Below are positions 11,446 to 22,324 of a stretch of DNA of 64,000 nucleotides, piece by piece (the first letter of the stretch is position 1; each line of letters begins with the position of its first letter). The DNA comes from Zasmidium citrigriseum (lineage: Eukaryota; Ascomycota; Dothideomycetes; Mycosphaerellales; Mycosphaerellaceae), in the NCBI GenBank assembly GCA_002786025.1, contig NHNW01000002.1, positions 1,054,001 through 1,118,000 of the forward strand, written 5' to 3'. A program made the translations under genes and the position numbers. The notes below the pieces were generated by a model. That model was not told where the DNA came from. It saw nothing but the letters and a program-made list of their open reading frames with translations, and ran no database searches.

Positions 11446-12196
11446 TCACATATGCTTCTGATTCTTCAAACGAAGTCTCTGGCTCCGCTCTGCCTTCGCG
11501 ATGCTGCAAGCCAGCCCCGGCACTCTGTCCATCGCCAAATCGAACGCCGAATTCTCACCATTCGCGTCGTAGAGATTCTCTCGCTGTACCGCATAGCTGA
11601 CGATGATCTTTCGAATAGCTCTAGTCGGTCCGGGTGCTTCCCAAGCTAGCTCTGCTGCTTCTGCCATGTCGTCGGGCTCTGCTCTGCCGCCGGTCGCCGC
11701 CACGATGAATCTGCTCATGGCAAGGTGGCTCAGGTCTCCCATGTCGTACTGCGAGTTGTCGGACCTAGATATCTGACAAGAAGGAAAGAAAGTCAGTGCT
11801 TACCTTGTCTCCTGCAATGCACATCATCACGTGGAAGGCCAGCATCGACACGCCGTCTTCGCCATCCTGCGGAGAAGGTGGCGCCTGATAGTCGCAGGTG
11901 TACATGTATTCGATAAGCGCCTTGACGACTTGCTCAGTCTCGGGGATCTCGATTCTGTTCTCGGAGGACTCCTACACAGAATTAGCTTTGTCTATGTCAA
12001 TCGCCTGGATACTGACATTTGAGCCATTGTTGCAGCACGCTTTGAAGAAGTCCGAATGCGCAGCGATTACGAGCTTGTGGACCGGAAACACCATCGAGGG
12101 ACAGAAGATGGTGAAATCGCACATCTCGCCGCGCTGCTGGAATTGCCAAAGATTGGCCATGAAGGAGTCGGTGCGAGCCTTGGAGAGGTCGGCCAT
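11446..12196 (-). CDS. BTB/POZ domain protein 1
   Basis: Three exons, 12017-12196, 11804-11971 and 11446-11748, give 216 aa. The introns are 45 nt (11972-12016, GTCAGT..TAG) and 55 nt (11749-11803, GTAAGC..CAG), both phase 0. The BTB fold is clear: CDFTIFCPSMVFPVHKLVIAAHSDFFKACC, then VVKALIEYMYTCDY. A helical BACK-like region (YDMGDLSHLAMSRF) follows. Such stand-alone BTB proteins are abundant in filamentous ascomycetes and are usually protein-protein adaptors, possibly for cullin-3. No C-terminal domain is recognised. It is divergent from the second BTB gene and shares two intron positions with it. Confidence 0.88.
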
Positions 12197-12410
12197 GATG
12201 GTGGTTAGTGGCGTGGTTGTTGTGCTGTGTTGCTTTGGAGGATGGCGTTTGCTTTCTAGCGCGCATTTTCGCCTGGCGTCGTGCCTTCCTATCTCGCCAA
12301 TTCCCAAGCTGTAGCACCGTCGCCCAGACAACTGACCGACACCTCATTGCCTCAGACAAGCTCACAATTCCGGAGAGAGCGCGACAAGGTCACGCCTTCT
12401 GATCATCATC

Positions 12411-13374
12411 ATGGCGAGCGACACCACTCGACTGGCTGTCTGTGGTGCCTTCAGCCGCTTCCTCGACAGCGCTGACCTCACAGACTTCACTATCCAATGC
12501 GGCGACTCAAAGTGGCAAGTCCATCGCTTTCTTCTTTGCCTGCACTCCGACGTCCTCGCCAAGTGGTGTACAGGCGACTTCAAGGTGAGCTGCCGTCCTC
12601 ATCTCCGCGAATCTTGCTGTTCTGACATTCCCTGCAGGAGGTCAAGAATCGCTCGGTCGATCTCTCCGTCCACGAGACGCAGGTTAGAGTGTCACGTACA
12701 TTACCGATTGCCTTGAGAGTCGTGAACTAATGGAGATATCCACCCTAGCACATCGACGCACTCATCAAATATCTGTACACATTCGACTACACCGAAGCCA
12801 TTGAGAGCCACACCGATAAGCTGAGCTTTCATGTCACCATGTGTGTCATCGCGGACAAGGTATGGCCTCTTTCACACATCACTTTCCAGCGAAAGGGCAA
12901 CGGAAGGCTAACACACGGCGGCTTCAGTACAACATCACCGGTCTGAAGGACCTTGCGATATCCAAGTTCAACGAGATTGTAAAGGCCACCAACAACCCCA
13001 ACGACCTCGTCCAGTCCTGCCTTATGGCCTGGGAAGCAGCCACTGCAACCTCCACCATTCGCAACAGCATCGCGTCCCTCATCAACCGGAAGCGCACCCT
13101 ATTCCTTCCGAATCCATCTACCGAGGATAGTAAGCAGCTCGAAGAAACAATGCGCACCAATCCCGACTTCGCCATCGAAGTGGTCAAAGCCGGCCCCACA
13201 GAGGTAGGCTTGCCGTGGGAATGTCGATTCAAGAACTACCGGTGCGCGACTGATACGTGCAACTATGAGTTCAGGGCCTATCTCCCGAGATCGTACGACA
13301 TAATGTTCACCTGCCCGAACTGCAAGTCGTGCAAGACCGGCGAGTACTGGCATTCGTACTCTCTGGTAAGATAG
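12411..13374 (+). CDS. BTB/POZ domain protein 2 with C-terminal Cys motif
   Basis: Four exons, 12411-12584, 12638-12682, 12749-12859 and 12928-13374, give 258 aa. The introns are 53, 66 and 68 nt, all phase 0. The BTB domain is DFTIQCGDSKWQVHRFLLCLHSD..LAKWC, followed by IDALIKYLYTFDY. The C-terminal ~45 residues carry CRFKNYRCATDTCNYEF and FTCPNCKSCKTGEYW, a run of cysteines that looks like a small zinc ribbon and is absent from the neighbouring paralogue. The ATG at 12411 is 214 bp from the divergent ATG of BTB protein 1, so the two probably share a promoter. The function beyond protein interaction is unknown. Confidence 0.88.
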
Positions 13375-13838
13375 TAGAATACAGCCAGTGCTTCATCAAG
13401 CAAGGAAGGCACATCTAGCAGGCCTGCAATGTGATTCCGCGGATGGCCATCGGGGAGGTGGGGAAGCGATGAAGCACATAGGTGCAGGATACGGCACATG
13501 CAACAGGAATCAGGTACTTACGAGCTGGGGGAGGCACATGCGGCCACGGCCAAGCACATGAGTTCAGGGCGTCACATACATCGACCCATATACTCACCGT
13601 CAACAAGACACGTGAAATGAAAAGGCACACCAAACTCATGAACAACGAACGTCATCATTCAATTACTTTTCTCACATCCCCTTCTAGACTACCTCACACA
13701 CCCTCCAAATCCTCGAAAAACAAACGCGTCACAAAAAAGGGGGTAGTCACGAGGGCAGCAAAGGATGTCGCACAATCAAACATGCGACAGGGCCCGCTGA
13801 ACAGTGGTCGCTACCAAAGAGGCCTTGGGAGGACCCCT
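13375..13838. other. Convergent 3' regions, no gene seen
   Basis: Lies between the stop codons of BTB protein 2 (+) and the CPSase gene (-). Probably 3' UTRs only. Confidence 0.5.
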
Positions 13839-16800
13839 TTAGAGCGGCTTGCCACCAATAAAGTCGCTCCATCTACGGACTTCAGGCGGTATTCCCTCGG
13901 ACTTGGGGAGTTTCTCGCTCATGCATTGGGCGAAGAGGACGGCGGTCTGTGACGAATGTTAGTGAAACGTTCCGGGATGGTCAATGAGATTTTGTTCAGG
14001 ACTCACCCTCGGCTCCATGAAGAGCGGCACTCCGAAATCAACAGCATTCCTACGCATCACATAGTCCTCATCCACCAAGCTGCTCGCCCGACGCTTGGCC
14101 AGGTTGAAGACACCGCGGATGTCGTACTTCTCGAACACCTCACGAAGAGCGCGCTTGTCGTTCTTGGGGAACTCAATGACTTCGACGCTCACGCTGCCGT
14201 CCTTGGACGAGGACTCAAGGTGCTCCTTGACTTCGTTGTTTGCGGCGTAGAGCTTGTAGCCCAATGGGTTCAGGTAGTCGACGATACGGCCAAGGTCTGA
14301 AGTGGTGGTGTCACCACCGAAGAGCAGACCCTCACCGGGCTGTGGCAGGCGGAAGTTCATGGTGCTCTGCATGGCAGTCCAGTAAGCCTCAACGAGGTCC
14401 TTGCCGAAGCAAGCCATTTCACCAGTGGAAGACATCTCCACACCGAGGTATGGATCAGCACCAGCAAGACGAGTCCAGGCGAATTGAGGAACCTTGACGG
14501 CGACGTAGTCCCGCTTCTCCTTCATGAGATCCATTGGCTTGGGCACGTCCTTGTCAAGGAGGGCCTTGGTGGCAACTTCGATGAAGTTGGTTCCGAGCAC
14601 CTTGCTGACGAATGGGAAGGATCGAGACGCACGCAAGTTGCACTCGATGACCTTCAGCTGAGGCTCGCCACCGTTCGGGTCCTGGGCGCTGATGATTTGC
14701 ATGTTGAAAGGACCAGTGATCTTCCAGGCCTTGGCGACCTTCTCAGCGATCTCCTTGACACGGTCCAGGGTAGATTCTGGGAGGTTGGCAGGTGGGAGGA
14801 CAAGGGATGCATCCCCAGAGTGGACACCAGCGTTTTCGACGTGTTCGGAGACAGCATGGACAATGAGCTTGCCGTTGTGAGCAACAGCGTCACAGTCGAT
14901 TTCCTGGGCACCTTCGATGAACTTGGTGATGACGACGGGGTGGTCGGGGCTGACGTTGCTGGCAGCGACCAGCTTGTCTTCCAACTCCTCCTCGGAGCGA
15001 ATGACAGTCATGGCGGCACCAGAAAGGACGTAAGATGGGCGGACAAGGACGGGGTAGCCAACGGACTCAGCGAATGCCTTGGCGTCCTGGTAGCTGGTGA
15101 GTTCCTTCCAAGCAGGCTGGTCAACACCAATGGAGTCGAGGATCTGCGAGAACTTGTGACGGTCCTCGGCCTTGTCGATGTCCTGTGGGTTGGTACCGAG
15201 CACCTTGGCCTTGCCGACATCCTGGAGCTTGAGTGCAATGTTCTGTGGCAGCTGACCACCGACAGAAACTACGACGCCGGTCGCGCTTTCTAGCTCATAG
15301 ATGTCCATGACACGCTCGTAGCTCAACTCCTCGAAGTAGAGACGATCGGGGACGTCGAAGTCAGTACTGTAAATTCATTAGCCATTGGACAACGTCCAAA
15401 TTTGTGATACGTCAGTTTACCTGTAGGTCTCGGGGTTGTACTGGAATGATCGTTAGCATGATCTCTGACACTGGAGAGGAGACGGGACTCACGTTGATCA
15501 TAGCCGTCTTCTTCCCAAGCTCCTTGAGCGACAGCGTAGCATTAACAGCACACCAATCAAACTCAACCGAGCTTCCAATACGGTAGACTCCCGATCCCAA
15601 GACAACAATACCATGGTCATCAAAAGTGACATCGTGGCTCGAAGCATTGTAAGTCGTGTAGAGATAGTTAGTGTCAGCCGGGAACTCAGCAGCCAGAGTA
15701 TCAATCTTCTTGACCCAAGGCTTGATGCCAAAGTTCTTGCGGCGAGCGCGGACCTCATCTTCGGTGCTGTTGACGGCGTTGGCAATCTGCTTGTCGCTGA
15801 AACCCATCTTCTTGGCCTTGAGCATCAGTTCCTTCTTGACGCCGAAGAGCGAGCCAATGTCCTGGAGTTCGTGGGTGCAGTCGACGATGTTCTGGATCTT
15901 GTAAAGGAACCATTTGTCAATCTTGCTGAGGTCGTGGACGCGGTCAACTGAGTAGCCTTCGTGTAACATGGCCTGGCCAACGGCGAGCCATCTGCGGTCG
16001 GTGGGATTTCTGAGGACTTCGTCGAGATCATCAAAGTGGTCACCTTGAAGTCCGGCGAACTTGGGGTCGACCTGGCGGATAGCCTTCTGGAAACTCTCTT
16101 CGAAGGTACGGCCGATAGCCATAACTTCACCGATCGACTTCATGGCGGATCCAATGTTGCGGTTGACGTTCTGGAATTTGGACAAGTCCCAGCGAGGAAT
16201 CTTGGTGACGATGTAGTCCAGCGAAGGCTCGAAGTTGGCGGTGGTCGTGCGAGTGACAGCATTGGGGAGCTCAGGGAGAGTGTGTCCAAGACCGATCTTT
16301 GCAGCGGTGTAGGCCAGAGGGTAACCGGTAGCTTTCGAGGCAAGGGCAGAGGAACGAGACAGACGGGCGTTGACTTCAATGACCCTGTAGTCGAGACCAT
16401 CGGGTTGCAGGGCGTACTGAACGTTGCACTCTCCCACAACACCAAGGTGACGAACAATCTTGATAGAAGCCGATCGGAGCATGTGGTATTCCTCATCGCT
16501 GAAGGTCTGAGACGGCGAGACGACAATGCTGTCGCCCGTGTGCACACCCAGCGGATCGAAGTTTTCCATGTTGCAAACCGTGATACAGTTGTCCGAAGCA
16601 TCTCGCACGACCTCGTACTCCGCCTCTTTCCAGCCCTTGAGCGACTTCTCAACCAGGATCTGAGGCGAAAGGGTAAGAGAACGCGCAGCCAAGTTCCTGA
16701 GCTCTTCAGGGGTGTCCGCAAAGCCAGATCCAAGACCACCAAGCGCATAAGCCGCTCGTACAATGATAGGGTAACCGACGCTGTCTGCTGCTTTGAGCGC

Positions 16801-17508
16801 CTCATCGACGGTCTCCACAGCAATACTCTCAGCAATGGGGATGTCAATCTCTTTCAGCGCTTTGGCGAAGAGGTCTCGGTCCTCACTTGTTTCCAGCGTC
16901 TTGATGCTCGTGCCCAAAACCTTGACGTTGTACCGTTCGAAAATGCCCATCTTGTCCATCTTGACACCCAAGTTCAAGGCGGTCTGACCGCCGAATGACA
17001 AAAAGATGCCATCTGGACGCTCTTTCTCGATAACGTAGGTAACGTATTCCGGGGTGACAGGCAGGTAGTAGACCTCGTCAGCGAGGACGTGGGCGGTTTG
17101 GATAGTTGCGATGTTGGGGTTGATCAGGACAGATTTGATGCCAGCCTCTTTCAGTGCCTTCAGAGCTTGAGATCCAGAGTAGTCGAATTCACCAGCCTGA
17201 CCGATTGAGAGACCTCCAGAGCCAATGACGAGGACTTTGTTGACATCGACGAGGTTCTGGCCGCCGGCAATGGCACCGCTCTCGAGGTATGCCTTTGCGT
17301 TGGGCGCGACCTCTGCCTGGCTGGCGGCGCGTTTGGCAGACACGGACAGCTGCCTGAGCTGTTGTCGGTTCTGAACGTTCTTCTCCCATTTTCCGCACGT
17401 TCTCTTCGTAGTCTGCGAGACAAAGGTCCGCTTGGCTATCGTGCCCGTGACATGGCGCGAGAGCTCCCGTTGCAGCACACGAGCGAATCGCCCGGTGCTA
17501 AGAGCCAT
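13839..17508 (-). CDS. CPA2: Carbamoyl-phosphate synthase, arginine-specific, large chain (mitochondrial)
   Basis: Makes carbamoyl phosphate from bicarbonate, ATP and ammonia supplied by the glutaminase small subunit, for arginine synthesis. Four exons: 15493-17508, 15421-15440 (only 20 nt), 14007-15366 and 13839-13946, with introns of 52, 54 and 60 nt, give 1167 aa. The 20-nt exon supplies YNPETYS of the conserved loop, and the last exon adds [18 protein letters not shown] to the C-terminus. Two ATP-grasp halves are visible ([21 protein letters not shown] with the first carboxyphosphate domain; EVDxNAR-type loop [20 protein letters not shown]), then the second half with [12 protein letters not shown] and an MGS-like C-terminal domain. 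About 60 N-terminal residues ([20 protein letters not shown]) are basic and Ser-rich, a mitochondrial presequence. The lack of a fused ATCase or glutaminase separates it from the pyrimidine-specific CAD-type enzyme. Confidence 0.96.
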
Positions 17509-18631
17509 TGGACACCTTGAGCACGCTGTTGAAGGCCACCAACCTCCAACTAGAGCGCGTCAATGACTCTCAGGTGTCGTGTGTAGGTGTTTGTGTGTGG
17601 ATTGTGAGTGATGGAGGTGAAAAAACGAAAGCCGCACTGCACAAAATCCTGGGTAAGCTCAAGCGCTAGCAGCATTGGGGACACGCCCAGATAAGACAGC
17701 ACAACGAGATTCAATGACTCACGGCCAGTCACACTTTCAAGATCGAAACATTGTCTGCTAGAATTCGATCTAGACGACGCGTAGCTCAAGCCTTCACTTT
17801 TTTACTTGCGGCTCATCATCATGCAGGCAGAGAATTTCTTTCAAGAGCTCCAGCTGCTGTGGAGGCTGGGCATGGGAGGTGCATGAGACCCGCGAGGGAA
17901 ATGAGCGAAGTCGGCGGCAGCTCCACGACGTTCCACAACAGACAGCAGTACAGTATGACAAGAAGCAACGTTTGCAATGATCAACCTTCATCATTCCAGC
18001 TCCTCTATCTACTCCCTCGGCCGTACAAATCTCATCGTCCCTCTCAAACACGAGGGCAACAGCAGCAGCAGAAAACAAGCACAAAAAACACAGTTCCACA
18101 CACATGTCGGTATACATTAGACGGCTGCCCATTAGACTAGAAGGAAAAAGTGTTTGTATGTCTCGCCCGGAGCGGGCAGCCGAATAGCTCCAGGCTTTTG
18201 TGGTGTGTTCCAGTCAAGAAACTCTGTCTGTGTATGTGTGGCCGTGTCAACGGCGACTCGGTGCAGGTGGAGGAGGAGCCTGTCGAAATCGAAAAACTGG
18301 GTCCCCTGGTAAAAGGTTCCTGCAGGTTTGCAATGCTCGCAGTAAGAAACAGAACGATCGTCGTTGAGAAAGCAGAATGGTGTACTCCAAAACAAGGTAC
18401 AAGACGGATTGCTGAATGAATAACGAAGTGGGTATCGTAGCGTGCAACAGCAACAGCAACAACAGTCGAAGCAGAGGCGCATCCGGCGCTGGGTCGATCT
18501 CTTCATCCATCTGGCGAAGCACATTGCGATCATCTCAGTCGAAATGGCTGGCTGGATTCGATCATATGCAGGCAAGGAGACTCGTGACGGCGTGGCAGCG
18601 AAGTAACAATGACAATCAAGTCACGTCTTCA
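17509..18631. other. 1.1 kb intergenic region, no supported gene
   Basis: Upstream of the CPSase start and downstream of the RAX2 stop (both minus strand). It contains short CAG/CAA runs near 18055 and 18446-18468. I looked for an arginine attenuator-type leader peptide and found none; in fungi that element belongs to the small-subunit gene. Confidence 0.45.
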
Positions 18632-21600
18632 TCATAACTTTGGCGGGCTTGGCTTTCCTTCGAGGTTGTGGAAAAGGGACTCGGGTGGGACCCGAGTGAT
18701 GTTGTTGCTCCTGTCAAAGGTCGCTGTCATCGGCACGTAGCCTTCCTTCTTTCTCCTGCGACGCTCGATCAAGATGCCGGCAACGACCATGAAGAAGATG
18801 ATGCCCAGCGAGATGGCAAGACCGATGAGCACTACCAGGCCGAGGGCCAGGTGATGGTCGTTCTTGTCCATGAAGTACTGTGGGTTGCCGACGAAGATGG
18901 CCGAAAGACTTCCCTGGCTTCCATCGTTCATGTTGGTGAGGATCAATGGTTCGTACGTTGTGCCATTGAAGACCACGGCGCTAGCATTGCCTTGCGATGG
19001 GATGTTGACGTCTCCTAGGATCAGCAACGACTGGTCCTCGGACATCAAAGTGCTGCTGGAGTGACTTGACGTGAGTGGCATGATTTGGAGCTTGCGAATC
19101 GTCGTAGAAGCTCCAAGACCACCAGCCCCAATCCAGCCGCCGTCTTGGTACTTCGCCAGGTAGGTCGAGCTGTTGCTGGTCGCTATGCCGGAAACCCAGA
19201 ATTGGTCATAGTCGCTGTTGACGGCAGAGATTGCCGAGATTGGGCCTGGCAAGGTCGAGGCGCCAGTGTACTCTTCGAAGGTTTGCTTCTTAGCGTCGTA
19301 AGTCGCCATCGTGGTCGCGTTGCCGTTGACTGTCAGATTGCCTGCAATGACGAGCTCGGTGTTCGATGACCAGAACATTGCGTTGATAGTGCCCGAGAGG
19401 CCGGCGCCTGTGTTTTGCCATTGCATGACACCTGCGTCGTACGAGCAGAGCGTTTCGCACTGAAGGGAGCCAGCAGTTTGGAAGCTGCCACCAACATATA
19501 CGATGCTCTCATCCGGTTGCGTCGCGATGGCGTTGACGACGACGTTATCGCCGCCAAGAGCAGGTGGATGAGGTGACGCGAACTGGTTGAGGGATAGATC
19601 ATAGACGACGAGTCCAGTGGCATCGTTGCCGTTCACAGTGCCATTGACTGCTCCACCAGCGAAGAGCATGGTATTGTACGTGTCCATGGCCACGAAAATG
19701 GAGTCTGCGTCCAGTCCGCTAGTCCCAGAGACATCGTTTTGGTTGTCATTGGTGTTGTTGATGAAAATGAGATTGTTGATTGTTGAGCCGTTGCTCGCCG
19801 TGGTTGCGAAGTTGCCGCCGAGGATGGTAATGTTGAGATGATTCTCGTTGTAGAACAGACCGTCGTACACGCCGGTGTAGTTCTGTCCTGAGGATTGTGT
19901 GCTGAGTGCTCGCTTGCGCTTGGTCGACGAGCTACTGTTGGAGCTGCTTGATGATCCGGGTTGGAGTCGAACGCCCAGAGACTGCAGCCCAGGCACACCG
20001 GATCCGACGAGCTCGACGACATCGCCAAAGTCGTAGCCTTGAGACTTGATCATGCCGGCATAGACTGGTGCCATGTCTGGGACGGTAGCCCAAGCTGTCA
20101 GGAAACCATTGAGCGCCATGGTCGCGTTGGGAAGGTTGTTCAACCAGTTGCTCTCGGCGGGGACCCAAACTGCGAACCCTTCAGCATCAAACGCCGCGTT
20201 ACCTGAGAACTCATTGACAGAAGTGAAGTTACCACTAATGGCATAACAGTCCTGCAGGTTATCGTTGCTGATGTTGAGCGGCAGAGGGGTGATGTCGAAG
20301 ACTGCTCCATCGACTCCAGCACCAAGAGGAGTCCATGCATTGTCGTCGATCGAGAACACGGCGACGTTGTTGAGGCCGGTGACAGAGTTGTCCTGCGTAT
20401 TGCTGAAAGTGCCTCCAAGGTAAAGCCTCGAGCCATTCAATTGCATCGTCGCGACCGCTCCATTCAGGCCACCGCCGGGAAGTGCAGTCGCATTGTCCTT
20501 GAGAGAGAAGATGTTGTGGATGTCGCCCCCAGCAAAGTTTCCTGCAACATAGAGCGTATCATTGTCCTCATCTTGCACAACAGCATTGATAGTGGCCTCT
20601 TCATCGAGGTTCGAGCCGGCCTTGTTGATTGCGGAGCTCGAGAAGTCATCCGTGTTAGCTGACTGGCCTGGAGTGTACTCGTAGAGACCGTTGAGGCCAC
20701 CAGTCGTCGAGACCAAATCGAAGCGTACTCTAGAGGCTACGACGGTCAGCGGCGCGTTCTGGCCAGACGCTGGCGAAAGCATCACTTGCGTGTTGAAGTT
20801 GTCGGTGTCGATGTAGCCGTAGTAAATCTGATCAAACTTGTCGTAGTTGTTGGTCTGGTACAAGGTCGTAACGTTCGTGACACCTGCTCTCGGGGTGATG
20901 GTAACGTTGACCTGTCCTCTTGTTCCACAAGATCCATCCATGATGCAGCCAGGAGTGTACAACATCACCGAGTAGTTCCCAGATTGCTGAATGTTTGGCT
21001 GGAAGACGACGTTCGTATCTGAGCTGATTTGATCAGCGTTGGTGAGGTAGGCGGACAAGAAGTTGGCTGGAGTCAAGTCGCGGTTATCAACCTCAGTCCA
21101 GGTCGAGTTGGGCGTGGCCACGGAGCTAGATCCACTGCTGATTCCGTCGCATTTGGGCTCGTTGAAGTTCTCCACGGCATAGCTGTAGATGTCGTCCTGG
21201 AACAGTTCAATACCGCTCAGACCTCCACCGGAACCATACCAATCGGTGACATAGATCCGAAGCCCACTGACGCCAACGGTGTTAACGAAGTGGAAGTCTT
21301 GGGCAGTGCTGTTGTTTTCGGGTAGTGGGCACTTCTGCGAGCAAGAGGAGTTCTGGCCAGTGGTGGGATCGACGTAGGTGAAGTTGAGAATGCCGCCGTC
21401 ATCGAGTCTCTCGAAATACCACGACTTCGTGCCGTGACCTCCTTGCGCGTTGTACAACCGAAGCTTGGTGGGGTTGAAACCGAAGCCATACCTGCCCTCC
21501 CAGTAGCCGGCGGTGTTGTCTGCAAGAAGCCATTCGTTTCCAGAGTCGGCTGTGCTGCAAATGATGCTCTTTGGATCGCTGTTGGCGGCAGTGTTAAAAC

Positions 21601-22324
21601 CAGTGATGGTGCCTCCCAAAAGATTGACGACTTGAGCGTCGGGCTGCGAAGGTGTAGTGGCATCTCCCAATCCAGTGAACGAGCCACCGAAAACAATGTT
21701 CCCTGCGGAATTCTTGGTGATGGAGTTCACGGGTCCATTAAACCCTGCGAACGGGAAATCTTGCCACCCTGTCGTCCATGCCATCGAGTTCGTCGAGTTG
21801 CCGCCCATGAAATTACCACCGACATAGACAGTCGTCGAATCTTGATCGCAATAGAGAGCATGCACCTGCCCAGTGAGTCCAGGAAGATTGGTGATTTCGT
21901 TTGTGTCCGGATTCCATAACGCGATCGGGCCAGCCTTCTTGCCTCCCACGCTCGTGAAGTTGCCGCCTATCACCACTCCTTGATTTGTCCCATCTCTGGC
22001 GATAAACGAGCACATGGCAGATATTGATGCATCCGCATCGACCAAAGCGAGCGATTCGAACGCGCCATTTGGATATCGTGTGAGCAGCGACTGGCTGCCA
22101 TTACTTGACAGGTTCTCATTCTGGCCTTCGTATGTGTACAGCGATACGGAGTCGAAGTCTCCTCCGATTGCGACGCGCCCTAATTGGTCGAGATCGAGAT
22201 TCGGTGATGATGCCGCTGATTGTGTGAGGGCGTATGTCGGGCGCGCGCCGAGCAGGGGTACCGTGAGGATGAAGGTTGCTAGCTCTGGCCCGACGGCCAG
22301 CAGCTGCGACAAGAGGTTGCGCAT
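18632..22324 (-). CDS. RAX2: RAX2-like cell polarity membrane protein
   Basis: Large surface glycoprotein that marks polarity and growth sites (bud site selection in yeast, hyphal tip and septum positioning in moulds). A single uninterrupted exon encodes 1230 aa, close to the family length. It shows an N-terminal signal-like segment (~residues 12-33), then a long extracytoplasmic region of repeated beta-propeller blades marked by recurring VVIGGNFTSVGG, VYVGGNFMGG, IVFGGSFTGLG, LYVAGNFAGG and IYVGGSFQTAG motifs, many N-x-S/T sites, one transmembrane helix near residue 1165 (LALGLVVLIGLAISLGIIFF) and a short cytosolic tail beginning ERRRRKKEGYVPM. A Ser-rich run with KRKRA around residues 800-815 could be a processing site. 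The neighbours are unrelated housekeeping genes. Confidence 0.95.
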   Translation of the reverse strand: MRNLLSQLLAVGPELATFILTVPLLGARPTYALTQSAASSPNLDLDQLGRVAIGGDFDSVSLYTYEGQNENLSSNGSQSLLTRYPNGAFESLALVDADASISAMCSFIARDGTNQGVVIGGNFTSVGGKKAGPIALWNPDTNEITNLPGLTGQVHALYCDQDSTTVYVGGNFMGGNSTNSMAWTTGWQDFPFAGFNGPVNSITKNSAGNIVFGGSFTGLGDATTPSQPDAQVVNLLGGTITGFNTAANSDPKSIICSTADSGNEWLLADNTAGYWEGRYGFGFNPTKLRLYNAQGGHGTKSWYFERLDDGGILNFTYVDPTTGQNSSCSQKCPLPENNSTAQDFHFVNTVGVSGLRIYVTDWYGSGGGLSGIELFQDDIYSYAVENFNEPKCDGISSGSSSVATPNSTWTEVDNRDLTPANFLSAYLTNADQISSDTNVVFQPNIQQSGNYSVMLYTPGCIMDGSCGTRGQVNVTITPRAGVTNVTTLYQTNNYDKFDQIYYGYIDTDNFNTQVMLSPASGQNAPLTVVASRVRFDLVSTTGGLNGLYEYTPGQSANTDDFSSSAINKAGSNLDEEATINAVVQDEDNDTLYVAGNFAGGDIHNIFSLKDNATALPGGGLNGAVATMQLNGSRLYLGGTFSNTQDNSVTGLNNVAVFSIDDNAWTPLGAGVDGAVFDITPLPLNISNDNLQDCYAISGNFTSVNEFSGNAAFDAEGFAVWVPAESNWLNNLPNATMALNGFLTAWATVPDMAPVYAGMIKSQGYDFGDVVELVGSGVPGLQSLGVRLQPGSSSSSNSSSSTKRKRALSTQSSGQNYTGVYDGLFYNENHLNITILGGNFATTASNGSTINNLIFINNTNDNQNDVSGTSGLDADSIFVAMDTYNTMLFAGGAVNGTVNGNDATGLVVYDLSLNQFASPHPPALGGDNVVVNAIATQPDESIVYVGGSFQTAGSLQCETLCSYDAGVMQWQNTGAGLSGTINAMFWSSNTELVIAGNLTVNGNATTMATYDAKKQTFEEYTGASTLPGPISAISAVNSDYDQFWVSGIATSNSSTYLAKYQDGGWIGAGGLGASTTIRKLQIMPLTSSHSSSTLMSEDQSLLILGDVNIPSQGNASAVVFNGTTYEPLILTNMNDGSQGSLSAIFVGNPQYFMDKNDHHLALGLVVLIGLAISLGIIFFMVVAGILIERRRRKKEGYVPMTATFDRSNNITRVPPESLFHNLEGKPSPPKL

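Noticed and set aside
17509..17789. Arginine attenuator-type upstream ORF for the CPSase gene
   Set aside because: No leader peptide of that type; in fungi it precedes the small-subunit gene.
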